Source: Flavobacteriales bacterium
GTDB lineage: Bacteria; Bacteroidota; Bacteroidia; Flavobacteriales_G; JALEGO01
NCBI GenBank assembly: GCA_020631045.1
Contig: JAHDHZ010000008.1
Span: forward strand, 1 to 61,514
Direction: 5' to 3'
Length of the DNA: 61,514 bases
Both the position numbers and the translations under genes were made by a program. A model generated the notes under the pieces. That model was not told where the DNA came from. It did not search any database and saw only the letters and a program-made list of their open reading frames with translations. Within the stretch, counting starts at the first letter, position 1. Every line of letters starts with the position of its first letter. This document shows, one piece after another, positions 53,553-61,514 of the stretch.

Positions 53553-54926
53553 TTAAGGGTTAAATTTTGATAGTTCTACTTTGGTGTTTGCCAAGTTCAT
53601 AAGCGAAGCAATGTAATTGCCTTGCGCGCCCATAACTTGATTTTGAGCAGTGGTCAATTCTAAAGAAGAGATCATGCCTTCTTTAAATTTAACGGTATTG
53701 ATTTGTTCAATTTCTTTGGCTAGCTCTAGGCCTTTTTTAGCATTTTGCAATTCTAAAAGCGCAGCAGTGTAATTGGTTTTAGCACTTGAAAATTCTAGCG
53801 CTAATCGATCTTTTGTAAAGGCTTTCATTTCGTTTGCCCTTGTAATTTCTACATCAGACTTTTTCATAGCAGAGATTAAGCTGCCGCCAGAAAAAATAGG
53901 CACTTGCAGTTGCAAGCCCCAAAGTGTGGTAGGATACCAACTCACACCACTGTATCCAAAATCATTTGAAAAAGCGTTTTGAGAGTGGTTGAAAAATCCA
54001 TATAATTTCGGAAAAGAATTTGCCCGATCTACCTTTTTCTGCAAACCCAATAAAGTAGTTCTGTACTCATCAATTTGATAATCTACATGATCGGTGGCAT
54101 CAAAACTATTGCCCGGGATTTTTGCTTGCTCTACTTTTGATATGTTATCGGTGAGTTCTATGGCGCTTTCTTGCTCATAGCCCATTTGAAATTTCAAAGC
54201 TGCCAGACTTAATTTTTCTTGATTTTTTGCCACTTCTAAACGGTTCTTTACTTGCAAAAGACTCAAAGCCAATTGATCTAAGGCTTGTTTTTCGATAAAT
54301 CCCTGTTCAAACAAGGCTTTGGTTTGCTTATGGGTGTTTTCAAGCACCTCTACACTTTGAGTGAGCGTAGTAATGTTTTCTTTAGAAATCAACGCCAAGT
54401 AATACGCCTTCTCAACATTTCTCAACAATTCTTCATTGGTTTGCTGTGTTTGCAAAAGGGTCATTTCTGTATAGGCTTTTGCAGCTTTCAGACCATAAAA
54501 ATAAACTCCATCAAATAAGAGTTGATTCGCCGTAATTTGAGCCGAAGTGTTATACTTGGTTCCAAACTGTAGTTCTGTAAATTCTGGTTGGGTGGATGGA
54601 TCAGGAAAATTAATCGGAATACCACTTTGCTGAGAGCTGGCCAATAAATAATCTGTAATGTAATCAGGAAATCCAAAAGCACCTGCTGGAGCCACCGAGG
54701 TGGGGATATCAATAAAATTTTGAAAATTAGCACTGCCATTAATTGATGGCAAGCCCATTGCTCTGGTTTCAGCTACCGTAAGCTCTGCCAATCGCTCTTC
54801 ATGTTTGGCATTTTTAGCTAAAAAGTGGTGCTCTAAAGCATACGTTTTAGCTTGTTCTAAAGAAAAGCTTTGAGCTGTTGCCTGGGCGCAAAAAACACTA
54901 ATCAATAGTAGTAATAATATTCTCAT
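53553..54926 (-). CDS. TolC-family outer-membrane efflux channel
   Basis: A 457-residue outer-membrane channel with a signal peptide ending 'CAQATAQ'. It has the two internal repeats of long helices typical of TolC ('LEQAKTYALEHHFLAKNAKH' and, in the second half, 'FTKDRLALEFSSAKTNYTAA', 'LELAKEIEQINTVKFKEGMI') and strand segments for the barrel ('SAQITANQLLFDGVYFYGLK', 'WGLQLQVPIFSGGSLISAMK'). It is the exit duct of the RND system. Its start overlaps the stop of the tetR gene by 4 bases (ATGA). Confidence 0.92.
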   Translation of the reverse strand: MRILLLLLISVFCAQATAQSFSLEQAKTYALEHHFLAKNAKHEERLAELTVAETRAMGLPSINGSANFQNFIDIPTSVAPAGAFGFPDYITDYLLASSQQSGIPINFPDPSTQPEFTELQFGTKYNTSAQITANQLLFDGVYFYGLKAAKAYTEMTLLQTQQTNEELLRNVEKAYYLALISKENITTLTQSVEVLENTHKQTKALFEQGFIEKQALDQLALSLLQVKNRLEVAKNQEKLSLAALKFQMGYEQESAIELTDNISKVEQAKIPGNSFDATDHVDYQIDEYRTTLLGLQKKVDRANSFPKLYGFFNHSQNAFSNDFGYSGVSWYPTTLWGLQLQVPIFSGGSLISAMKKSDVEITRANEMKAFTKDRLALEFSSAKTNYTAALLELQNAKKGLELAKEIEQINTVKFKEGMISSLELTTAQNQVMGAQGNYIASLMNLANTKVELSKFNP

Positions 54927-55540
54927 ATCAAATTCAGTTTATCTTTTTTTACAATCTCTTTTAAATAACTAATGCCTTCTTTGGTAGCAATTCCTCGAAT
55001 GTGGTACCGCATGAGTTCTGTAAAAACCTCTTCAAATTTATACCTAGACGGATCAAACACATCAGGATCAAATACCATATCTACTTTTTCAATGTGCAAT
55101 CGAGCAATCACCTCACTGTTGATGTTTTTACGATACAAGCCTTGCTTAATGCCTTTCTTTAGATTCTTTTTCACACAATCAAAATGAAAGGTCGATTTCA
55201 TATGATTTACCACCTCAAAGGCTTCTGTGTAATACTTCTGCAAATCATAGTGGATGGATGGATGCATTTCTCTGAGCAATGCTGAAAAATGCTTGGTCAT
55301 CTCAACCAACTCATCAATGGCATTTTCATGTTCTGAGGCAATCTTATTGACCAATGCCTTTTCAATGTCTGAAAAGAAAAGCATGGTTTTTTTAACCAAA
55401 TCAGCTTTATCTGAACAATATTTATAAAGGGTTTTTTTAGAAATGGTTAAATGCCGCGAAATATCATCCATCGTTTGACTTTTAATGCCGTATCGCATAA
55501 AAAGCATATGGGTTTTCTGATAGAGTTCTTGCGGATCCAA
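54923..55540 (-). CDS. TetR-family regulator of the efflux operon
   Basis: A 205-residue TetR-type regulator. The helix-turn-helix is 'SQTMDDISRHLTISKKTLYK' about 20 residues from the start, followed by 'YCSDKADLVKKTMLFFSD', and an all-helical ligand domain. The open frame reaches back to 55630, but a strong promoter (-7 box 55556-55563, minus) lies inside that part, so the start must be later. The TTG at 55540 ('LDPQELYQKTHMLFMRYG') gives the usual short lead before the DNA-binding domain. It is the first gene of the operon with tolC, adaptor and RND pump, which it likely represses when no inducer is bound. Confidence 0.82.
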   Translation of the reverse strand: MDPQELYQKTHMLFMRYGIKSQTMDDISRHLTISKKTLYKYCSDKADLVKKTMLFFSDIEKALVNKIASEHENAIDELVEMTKHFSALLREMHPSIHYDLQKYYTEAFEVVNHMKSTFHFDCVKKNLKKGIKQGLYRKNINSEVIARLHIEKVDMVFDPDVFDPSRYKFEEVFTELMRYHIRGIATKEGISYLKEIVKKDKLNLI

Positions 55541-55555
55541 ACTATTGGTTTTACA

Positions 55556-55587
55556 CAAAGGTAAACAACGGAAACGATTTTTACAAA
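55556..55587 (-). promoter_or_regulatory. Promoter of the tetR-efflux operon
   Basis: On the minus strand TTTG (55584-55587), 20 bases, TACCTTTG (55556-55563): a full consensus match. It fixes the tetR start downstream of 55556. Confidence 0.75.
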
Positions 55588-55628
55588 AAATGTTTCTTAT
55601 AAATTTTAAAAGAGTAGTTAACCTGGAC

Positions 55629-55686
55629 AAATCAAGGATGTTTTCTAGTGCTTTTTTGTCGCTGAACTAGAAAACATCCTTGATTT
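55629..55686. terminator. Long perfect hairpin after the ABC operon
   Basis: Perfect 21-base arms at 55629-55649 and 55666-55686 around a 16-base loop; a further TAACCT/AGGTTA pair lies at 55619-55624 and 55692-55697, the latter reaching the ABC permease stop. There is no T-run after it on either strand, so it may act as a Rho-independent barrier, an mRNA 3' end stabiliser, or something else. Confidence 0.6.
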
Positions 55687-55694
55687 ACCCGAGG

Positions 55695-57014
55695 TTATTT
55701 AAAGAGTCGAAACACATCTTTAAACCCAATATTCTTGCCTTGCATCAAAATAGTGCCCCGATAGATTTTAGCGCCTATAAAAATGGTCAATACAAAACCA
55801 AAGATCAACAAACCCATTGAAAGAGCCACTTGCCAATACGGAATACCAACACCACTACCCATTCCAATAGCTGCTAAAATCATCATGATAATGGGTGAGG
55901 TAAGCGGAAAAATAGAGGTGAAAAAAGCCAAAGAACTATCAGGGTTATTGATAATTGATTGCGATAAATACAGTGCTAAGGTTAAGGGCAGAGTCAAAGG
56001 CAAAATAAATTGCTGGGTATCAGATTCATTGTCAATCATGGCTCCTACAGCTGCAAAAAGCGCACTGTACAATAAATATCCACCCAAAAAATAAAACAAA
56101 AACAACGGAATCATCACTGAGAAATTAATACGGCTTAAAATGTGATTTGCTTGATCGGTATTGAAAGAAGCTGCGCTTTGTTTAGCAACCTCTGCGGTCA
56201 TTTGCAACTCTGCTAGATTGGCACTGTTGTAAAAACTGTCAAAAAAGAAATACTGAGCAGCAATAAATAATATTAATGTCAATACTGCCCACAATACAAA
56301 CTGTGTTAAGCCCACCAAGGCCACTCCGATTACTTTTCCCATCATCAACTCAAAGGGCTTTACTGTCGAGATAATGACCTCGACAATGCGGTTCACCTTC
56401 TCTTCAATAACACCGCGCATGACCATGGTAGCATACATGAAAATCATCATATAAATAGCAATAGCAAAAAACCAGCCTACATAGGCTTTTTCACGATCAA
56501 TCTTTGTGTCTTTACCTTCTTGTATCTTATAAGGCGAGAGTTTAAATTCAGTATTGATTTTCGTGTAAAGCTTGGGTGATATTTTATAAGCCAGTAATTT
56601 TTGCCCCTCTATAATGTTCTCAATTTGTTTTTCAATACGTCTTTGGGTAATGGCATTAGGCATGTCATTTACATAGAATTTTGCGGTATTTGAAGCCAAA
56701 ATGTTTTTGGGTAAATACATTACAGCGGTGACTCCTTCAACCTCTTCTTTTAAGAGTTTTTTTGCTTTTTCTAAGCTGATGTCTTGATAGATATAATTGA
56801 GCTTAGTCTCGTTTTTGATGTGCTGAAAAGCAGGGTAATTATCATCAACAACAATGATGTTTTGGGTCTTATTCTCATTTAAACTTGCCCAAACCGATAT
56901 GGCAAGTATTGATGCAATTAAGATCGGAAAAAGCAAGGTCATGATAATAAAACTGAGTTTTTTAACCCGCACCAAATACTCGCGTTCTATGATCAGCTTT
57001 ATTCTTCTAAGCAT
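55695..57014 (-). CDS. ABC-2 type transporter permease (NatB-like)
   Basis: A 439-residue permease of the NatB/ABC-2 family. The N-terminal helix ('LSFIIMTLLFPILIASILAI') is followed by a ~150-residue extracytoplasmic domain and then about five helices in the C-terminal part ('YMMIFMYATMVMRGVIEEK', 'VALVGLTQFVLWAVLTLILF', 'FFLGGYLLYSALFAAVGAMI'). 'EEKVNRIVEVIISTVKPFEL' is the family's coupling-helix motif. It pairs with the ATPase whose 3' end overlaps its start by 8 bases. NatAB exports Na+ in Bacillus; the cargo here is unknown. Confidence 0.9.
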   Translation of the reverse strand: MLRRIKLIIEREYLVRVKKLSFIIMTLLFPILIASILAISVWASLNENKTQNIIVVDDNYPAFQHIKNETKLNYIYQDISLEKAKKLLKEEVEGVTAVMYLPKNILASNTAKFYVNDMPNAITQRRIEKQIENIIEGQKLLAYKISPKLYTKINTEFKLSPYKIQEGKDTKIDREKAYVGWFFAIAIYMMIFMYATMVMRGVIEEKVNRIVEVIISTVKPFELMMGKVIGVALVGLTQFVLWAVLTLILFIAAQYFFFDSFYNSANLAELQMTAEVAKQSAASFNTDQANHILSRINFSVMIPLFLFYFLGGYLLYSALFAAVGAMIDNESDTQQFILPLTLPLTLALYLSQSIINNPDSSLAFFTSIFPLTSPIIMMILAAIGMGSGVGIPYWQVALSMGLLIFGFVLTIFIGAKIYRGTILMQGKNIGFKDVFRLFK

Positions 57015-57933
57015 CTTGAGTGGGCTTTATGGTTCTTAGAAAAATATCTTGCATTGAGGGTAGTATTTCTTTGAAGGCAATTACCTCTACCTTGTCAATC
57101 ACTGATTTGATCAATTCATTCATCGATAAGTGATTGGTGAACTTTACAATTGCTTTAGTGCTATCTTCTTGTTGTTTGAAGGATACTATTTTAGCACCCG
57201 TCCATAAAGCGTTTGAAAAAGCACTTACCTCACCCTTAAACTCTATGCTAAAATGATCAGCACTGTGTTTCTTTTTTACTGTTGACACCTTTCCTGATAA
57301 AACTATTTCTCCTTTGTTGATCAGCGCTATTTTATCACACAACTCTTCAACCGAGGCCATGTTATGGGTCGAGAGCACAATGCTTTTGCCTTGTTTTTTT
57401 AAAGCTAAAATTTCGCGTTTAATAATTTCAGCATTCACGGGATCAAACCCAGAAAAAGGCTCATCTAAGATGATCAACTCTGGGTCATGAATCAAACATG
57501 AGATAAACTGCACTTTTTGCTGCATGCCTTTTGAAAGGCTTTCTATGGGCTTGTAGTTCCAACCAGTGATCTCTAGTTTTTCAAACCACTTGTTCATGTT
57601 CTGAATCGCATCAAAGCGGCTCAGCCCACGAAGTTTTGCTAAATAGACCAATTGGTCTTGTACCGTCATTTTTTTATATAACCCACGCTCTTCAGGTAAG
57701 TATCCAATGTCTCTAAGGGCATCTTGACTCAAGGCACTACCCATCAGATACACCTCTCCTTGATCATAGGTAATGATGTTGTTGATGATTCTAATCAATG
57801 TTGATTTTCCTGCCCCATTTGGGCCTAAAAGACCTAGTATTTGACCAGAATATAAACTTAAATCTACTGAATGTAAGGCTTTGGTTTGGTTGTATGATTT
57901 ACTTAGGTCTTTGACCTTTAAAACCTCTGACAT
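57007..57933 (-). CDS. ABC transporter ATP-binding protein (NatA-like)
   Basis: A 308-residue ATPase: Walker A 'GLLGPNGAGKSTLIRI', Q-loop, signature 'LSKGMQQKVQFISCL', Walker B 'LIILDEPFSGFDP', H-loop 'VLSTHNMASVE', and a C-terminal DUF4162 domain (about 215-300) common in NatA-like exporters. Its start lies right after the stop of the SprB-like type B gene with no gap, and its end overlaps the permease gene by 8 bases, so all three are likely on one transcript. Confidence 0.93.
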   Translation of the reverse strand: MSEVLKVKDLSKSYNQTKALHSVDLSLYSGQILGLLGPNGAGKSTLIRIINNIITYDQGEVYLMGSALSQDALRDIGYLPEERGLYKKMTVQDQLVYLAKLRGLSRFDAIQNMNKWFEKLEITGWNYKPIESLSKGMQQKVQFISCLIHDPELIILDEPFSGFDPVNAEIIKREILALKKQGKSIVLSTHNMASVEELCDKIALINKGEIVLSGKVSTVKKKHSADHFSIEFKGEVSAFSNALWTGAKIVSFKQQEDSTKAIVKFTNHLSMNELIKSVIDKVEVIAFKEILPSMQDIFLRTIKPTQDA

Positions 57934-60900
57934 TTATCTTGAAGAGTTGGGTAATACAAGCACTTTGCCAGTATGTTTTTTACGACCAGCAAAAGACTCT
58001 GAAAACTTGATTGTCCATAAGTAAATACCCTCTTGAACTTTAAGACCTAATTCAGGATCAGTACCATCCCACTTATCTTCTGTATTATTTGTCAAAAACA
58101 TAACATTCCCCCAACGATCTCTTACTGTAAGCTCATAGTCTTTTTCAGTATAGCTCATCACAGGATAAAACAATTCATTGTCTTGATTGCCATCAGGAGT
58201 AAAGGTATTGGGTACATATAGATATTCATGGCCTTGCACAAAAATATCTTTGCAAATCACCTTTTCACAAGATCCCTTTCTAAACTTTAAACAAACCTCG
58301 TACGTGTGTTCTGCAGTATCAGGAAATTCAAATACAGGATCAATCAACCTAGAAGAGTCTAAAGCATCAAAATACCAGGTTAACTCACTGGCTGTTTCAG
58401 AAGTATTTTCAAACCACACGGTAGGTTCTAAGGTTGAAGGATCACTCGGTGTATATTCAAAAGAAACCTGCAAGCTTGTATCTCCCATCTGAATAGAGAT
58501 TAAGCTATCTTGTGTACATCCATCATCACCAATGGCACTTACTAAATACTGCCCTTCAGGCAGTTGTAAAAAAGTATTGCTTACTTGTGCTGCAGAACCA
58601 TCAATACTGTACTGATAAGTATTGGCTGCACCTGAGGCATTTACAATAAGATTACCCAAATTAAAACAGTTGACATCATTGGTTGTAATGCCCATTAAAA
58701 TAGGACAACAATCTGAAGAAGCATTGATGAAAAAAGTTTCAACCTCAGAGCAACCATTTACATCTGTAATGGTCACCGTATAGTTTCCTGGAGTTATTTG
58801 ATCAGCAAAAGAATCTTGAACATTCAAAAGAGTAGCGTCCCAATTTAATGTAAATGGAGCAGCACCAGAACCAATTTTAATCAATGCTGAGCCATCTTGA
58901 GCATTGATGCAAGACTCGTGAGTCAAATCAATATTGGCAGCAATATCAGGTGAATTAAAGACATTTAAACTTGTGTCAGCCTTACATGTTGGATCTAAAT
59001 CATCGTATACAGTTACAGCATAACTTCCTGCTATAACCCCAGTTAAATCATCGGTAGTAGAACCGTCTGACCAACTGTACTGATAATTGCCAGATGCTCC
59101 ACCTACCATAGTTGTAAGATCAGCTGTTTGGCCAGTGCATATAATATCTGGAGCAGAAACCTGTAAGGTAATATCACAACAAGGTCCAGGAGAAGAAACC
59201 ATAAAAGGCAAGATCAATTCACAACCTATAGCATCTGTAACTGTAACTGTATAATTTCCTGAAGTTAGATTGGTTGCATGACTATCAACATAATTTGTAA
59301 TGTTGGCGCTCCAATCAAATTGATAAGGCAAAGCACCATCATTAATTTGAGCAATTGCCTGACCATTGCCTATACCTGTACATGTTTCATCTAAAACTTG
59401 AACGTTACCAGTAGGAAAACCTGAATCAAAAACCTGAATAGTTGTATCACCCTCACAACCAGTAATGTTGTCTTGAACAGAAATTTGATAAGTACCCGCC
59501 ATGATGTTTAATGAATCCTGTGGGCCTAATCCTGAATTATCCCAAATATAATTCAAATTGTTACTACCTCCAGTAACCGTAAGATCTACCGACCCGTTTG
59601 CTTGACCACAAGTAGAATTGGTGATTGCAGCATCAAAAGAAACCCAATTTTCAGTAGTAATAGTAAAAGGTACTTCTGTTGAACAATTGGCTATATCAGT
59701 CACTGTTGCAGTGTAGGTTCCTGGAGCAATATTTGAAGCATTTGTGCCAGCTGATGTACCAATGTTTGGAGTAGTTGGCCAAGTATATGTAATAGGAGTT
59801 TGACTTGAAAAAACCAATAAAGTAACCTTTCCGTTGTTATCCCCTGGGCATTCTTCATTGGTAATGGTTGGATTAACCATCGGAGCTGCAAAACTCGCAA
59901 CAACAACACTAGTATCTAACGTACAGTTTGTATTTAGGTCTGTCACCAACAATTGGTAATTTCCACCATCAACATCAACCAAATCTTCAGATGTTTGACC
60001 GTTACTCCAAGCATATGTATAATTTCCAGAACCTCCAATTACTGTCTGAGCTACTGCTCCATTTGAAGTATCACAAGTGCTTTCATTGACAACAAATGAA
60101 GTTGACAATTCGGGTCCAGGAGCAATGGTATAATTTAAAGTATCTGAACATCCACTAGCGTCTACTACAGCCAGTTGGTAGTTTCCTGGAGCAATGTTAT
60201 TTTGATAATCAGAAGTATTGGTATTATTTACAGAAATCCAACTGAAAGAAAGGGGAGCCGATCCACCCGAAACAAAAGCCTGAGCGGTACCATTGTTTGA
60301 TCCAGAACACGTTTCTGAAGAAACCTGAATATTGTCAATTGAAGGACTAGAACCTGAAGCGCCTTGCAAAATAAATAAGGTGTCTTTGCTGCATCCAAAA
60401 GTGTTGTCAGTTACCGTTAAACCATACTGCCCGTTAGCAATGTTGTTATTGGTATTAGAAGTTGCACCATTCGACCAAGCATAAGAATAATTGCCGCTAC
60501 CGCCTTGAATATTCACTGAAATATCGTTGCTTACTCCTCCACAAGCACCTGCAAAATTAATGGTGGGAGAAAATGTAAAGGGGCAACACGCAGGACCATT
60601 TGCTACATCAACAGTAATGTCATCTGTAGCTGTTGTACATTGGTTTGAATCTTGTGCAGTGATTGTATATGTTGTTTGGCTTGAAGGACAAACAGTAGGG
60701 TTTAAAGTATTTTCATTAACCATATCTGTATTGGGAGACCAAGAAAACATTGCTGGAAACTCTTGATCTTCATCTTTCACTGTGATGCATCCGCTCAAAA
60801 AGGTTCCGCCAATAAAGTCACTTTCATTGCGCACTCTAATAATCCACTCTCCTTGCAAATCACAACCTAAAAATGCATTTTCTAAAGACTGGCCAAATGC

Positions 60901-61514
60901 TGGAGAAAACGTACCAGAATAAGGCGCATTACCTGTCGCTAATAAATTTCCAGAAGGTCCAAAACAGGTATTGGTAAAATCTGAACCACTAGCACCATTT
61001 TGAGGAACCAAAATAAGCTCTGTACCACCAGGGCAGACCAATGAAACTTGAAGATTCCCTAGATCTCCAAAGAAAAAATTACCATCATAATCTATGTTAA
61101 AACACACACTTTGAATACTTGAGGCATTCACTGTAGTGCCGTTTAATCCATCAACTGTGATCGGAAAGTCAAGAATTGATGCACTTAAAAATCCACCCGG
61201 CAAAATATCTACCTCTGTGTTGTCACAAATTTCTCGAACTCCACCAGGAATTGAAACCAAAGCTGCCTCACCAGGAAGATCAATACAAGTTCCGGGACAA
61301 ATGGTTGTATCGTTTCCGGCGTTCACGTTTAACAGTGGCGCTGAGACCTGCACATCAATTTGTGCAGTACAAGTATCGTCTATTCCGTTGGTATAAATCA
61401 CATCATAAGTAGTGTTTACTAGAGGCATTACCGGGGTTGGATTTACCCCTTCGTTACTGCCATCATGCAACCACTCATAATAATATGAAACATCATTTAA
61501 AGTAATTAAAACAT
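57934..61514 (-). CDS. SprB-like repeat adhesin with T9SS type B sorting domain (5' partial)
   Basis: A giant surface protein whose N-terminus lies beyond the right edge; the frame stays open there ('NDVSYYYEWLHDGSNEG'), so the TTG at 61470 is not the start. Visible parts in order: a PKD/Ig-like domain, a P-domain-like beta sandwich ('VSLVCPGGTELILVPQNGAS', 'LQGEWIIRVRNESDFIGGTF'), about eight SprB-type repeats of ~75 residues ('GGSGNYSYAWSNGATS', 'GSGNYTYAWSNGQTSED', 'GGSNNLNYIWDNSG', each with a 'G.Y...V.D...GC' end), a PKD-like domain, and the type B sorting domain ('VPNTFTPDGNQDNELFYP', 'VRDRWGNVMFLTN'). SprB-like adhesins carry gliding or attachment. It leads an operon with an ABC exporter. 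Confidence 0.88.
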   Translation of the reverse strand, partial: VLITLNDVSYYYEWLHDGSNEGVNPTPVMPLVNTTYDVIYTNGIDDTCTAQIDVQVSAPLLNVNAGNDTTICPGTCIDLPGEAALVSIPGGVREICDNTEVDILPGGFLSASILDFPITVDGLNGTTVNASSIQSVCFNIDYDGNFFFGDLGNLQVSLVCPGGTELILVPQNGASGSDFTNTCFGPSGNLLATGNAPYSGTFSPAFGQSLENAFLGCDLQGEWIIRVRNESDFIGGTFLSGCITVKDEDQEFPAMFSWSPNTDMVNENTLNPTVCPSSQTTYTITAQDSNQCTTATDDITVDVANGPACCPFTFSPTINFAGACGGVSNDISVNIQGGSGNYSYAWSNGATSNTNNNIANGQYGLTVTDNTFGCSKDTLFILQGASGSSPSIDNIQVSSETCSGSNNGTAQAFVSGGSAPLSFSWISVNNTNTSDYQNNIAPGNYQLAVVDASGCSDTLNYTIAPGPELSTSFVVNESTCDTSNGAVAQTVIGGSGNYTYAWSNGQTSEDLVDVDGGNYQLLVTDLNTNCTLDTSVVVASFAAPMVNPTITNEECPGDNNGKVTLLVFSSQTPITYTWPTTPNIGTSAGTNASNIAPGTYTATVTDIANCSTEVPFTITTENWVSFDAAITNSTCGQANGSVDLTVTGGSNNLNYIWDNSGLGPQDSLNIMAGTYQISVQDNITGCEGDTTIQVFDSGFPTGNVQVLDETCTGIGNGQAIAQINDGALPYQFDWSANITNYVDSHATNLTSGNYTVTVTDAIGCELILPFMVSSPGPCCDITLQVSAPDIICTGQTADLTTMVGGASGNYQYSWSDGSTTDDLTGVIAGSYAVTVYDDLDPTCKADTSLNVFNSPDIAANIDLTHESCINAQDGSALIKIGSGAAPFTLNWDATLLNVQDSFADQITPGNYTVTITDVNGCSEVETFFINASSDCCPILMGITTNDVNCFNLGNLIVNASGAANTYQYSIDGSAAQVSNTFLQLPEGQYLVSAIGDDGCTQDSLISIQMGDTSLQVSFEYTPSDPSTLEPTVWFENTSETASELTWYFDALDSSRLIDPVFEFPDTAEHTYEVCLKFRKGSCEKVICKDIFVQGHEYLYVPNTFTPDGNQDNELFYPVMSYTEKDYELTVRDRWGNVMFLTNNTEDKWDGTDPELGLKVQEGIYLWTIKFSESFAGRKKHTGKVLVLPNSSR

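Overview
The window is an AT-rich piece of a Bacteroidota chromosome, most likely a marine Flavobacteriales-type bacterium. The evidence is seen directly: two proteins with the type B (gliding-motility C-terminal) sorting domain and several with type A type IX secretion (T9SS) sorting domains, a PorP/SprF protein with an OmpA/PD40 protein, SprB-like and SBBP repeats, DUF4476 and DUF2490 proteins, a one-subunit diheme SdhC, and promoters of the Bacteroidota form TTG/TTTG-N19-21-TAnnTTTG. I saw no rRNA, tRNA, CRISPR array, insertion sequence or integrase, and no gene-free stretch longer than 300 bases.

Layout. 1-4837: a cell-surface unit (cadherin-like type B adhesin cut by the window edge, PorP/SprF, PorE-like OmpA). 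4884-8188: M28 peptidase, rsmI, TPR protein. 8193-12546: a divergent locus. One arm has two tiny genes, an SbtA-type bicarbonate transporter and a Fic protein; the other has a LysR regulator, a PepSY-like exported protein and a DUF2490 outer-membrane protein. 12569-15833: oxyR and katG, the latter with a lipoprotein signal. 15842-23089: surface proteins (S74 tail-fibre-like protein, T9SS protein, leucine-rich-like protein, outer-membrane protein), with a degraded duplicate of one of them. 23079-28729: lipoprotein and rarA, PKD lipoprotein, ung, LpxL-like acyltransferase. 28971-32982: sdhCAB and a methyltransferase. 32976-40365: bestrophin, two thioredoxin-fold proteins, Kelch/T9SS protein, DUF4476 pair, kdsA, YadA-head-like protein. 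40443-45058: pepP and an AddA-type helicase-nuclease, then an orphan T9SS tail. 45059-48807: SBBP-repeat T9SS protein and two small exported proteins. 48915-55540: a complete tetR-tolC-adaptor-RND pump operon. 55695-61514: a type B SprB-like adhesin that appears to be co-transcribed with a NatAB-type ABC exporter; its N-terminus lies outside the window.

The most unusual points are: the SbtA gene coupled by an ATGA overlap to a Fic AMPylase gene; the decayed duplicate of the 3' end of an outer-membrane protein gene, which leaves direct repeats on both sides of a self-contained lipoprotein-like gene; a second T9SS sorting domain lying in frame behind the stop codon of a T9SS protein; a lipoprotein-type KatG; start codons buried in or touching terminator hairpins; and promoter -7 boxes so close to ATG that leaderless mRNAs are likely. 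All functions are inferred from sequence reading alone; no database search was run.
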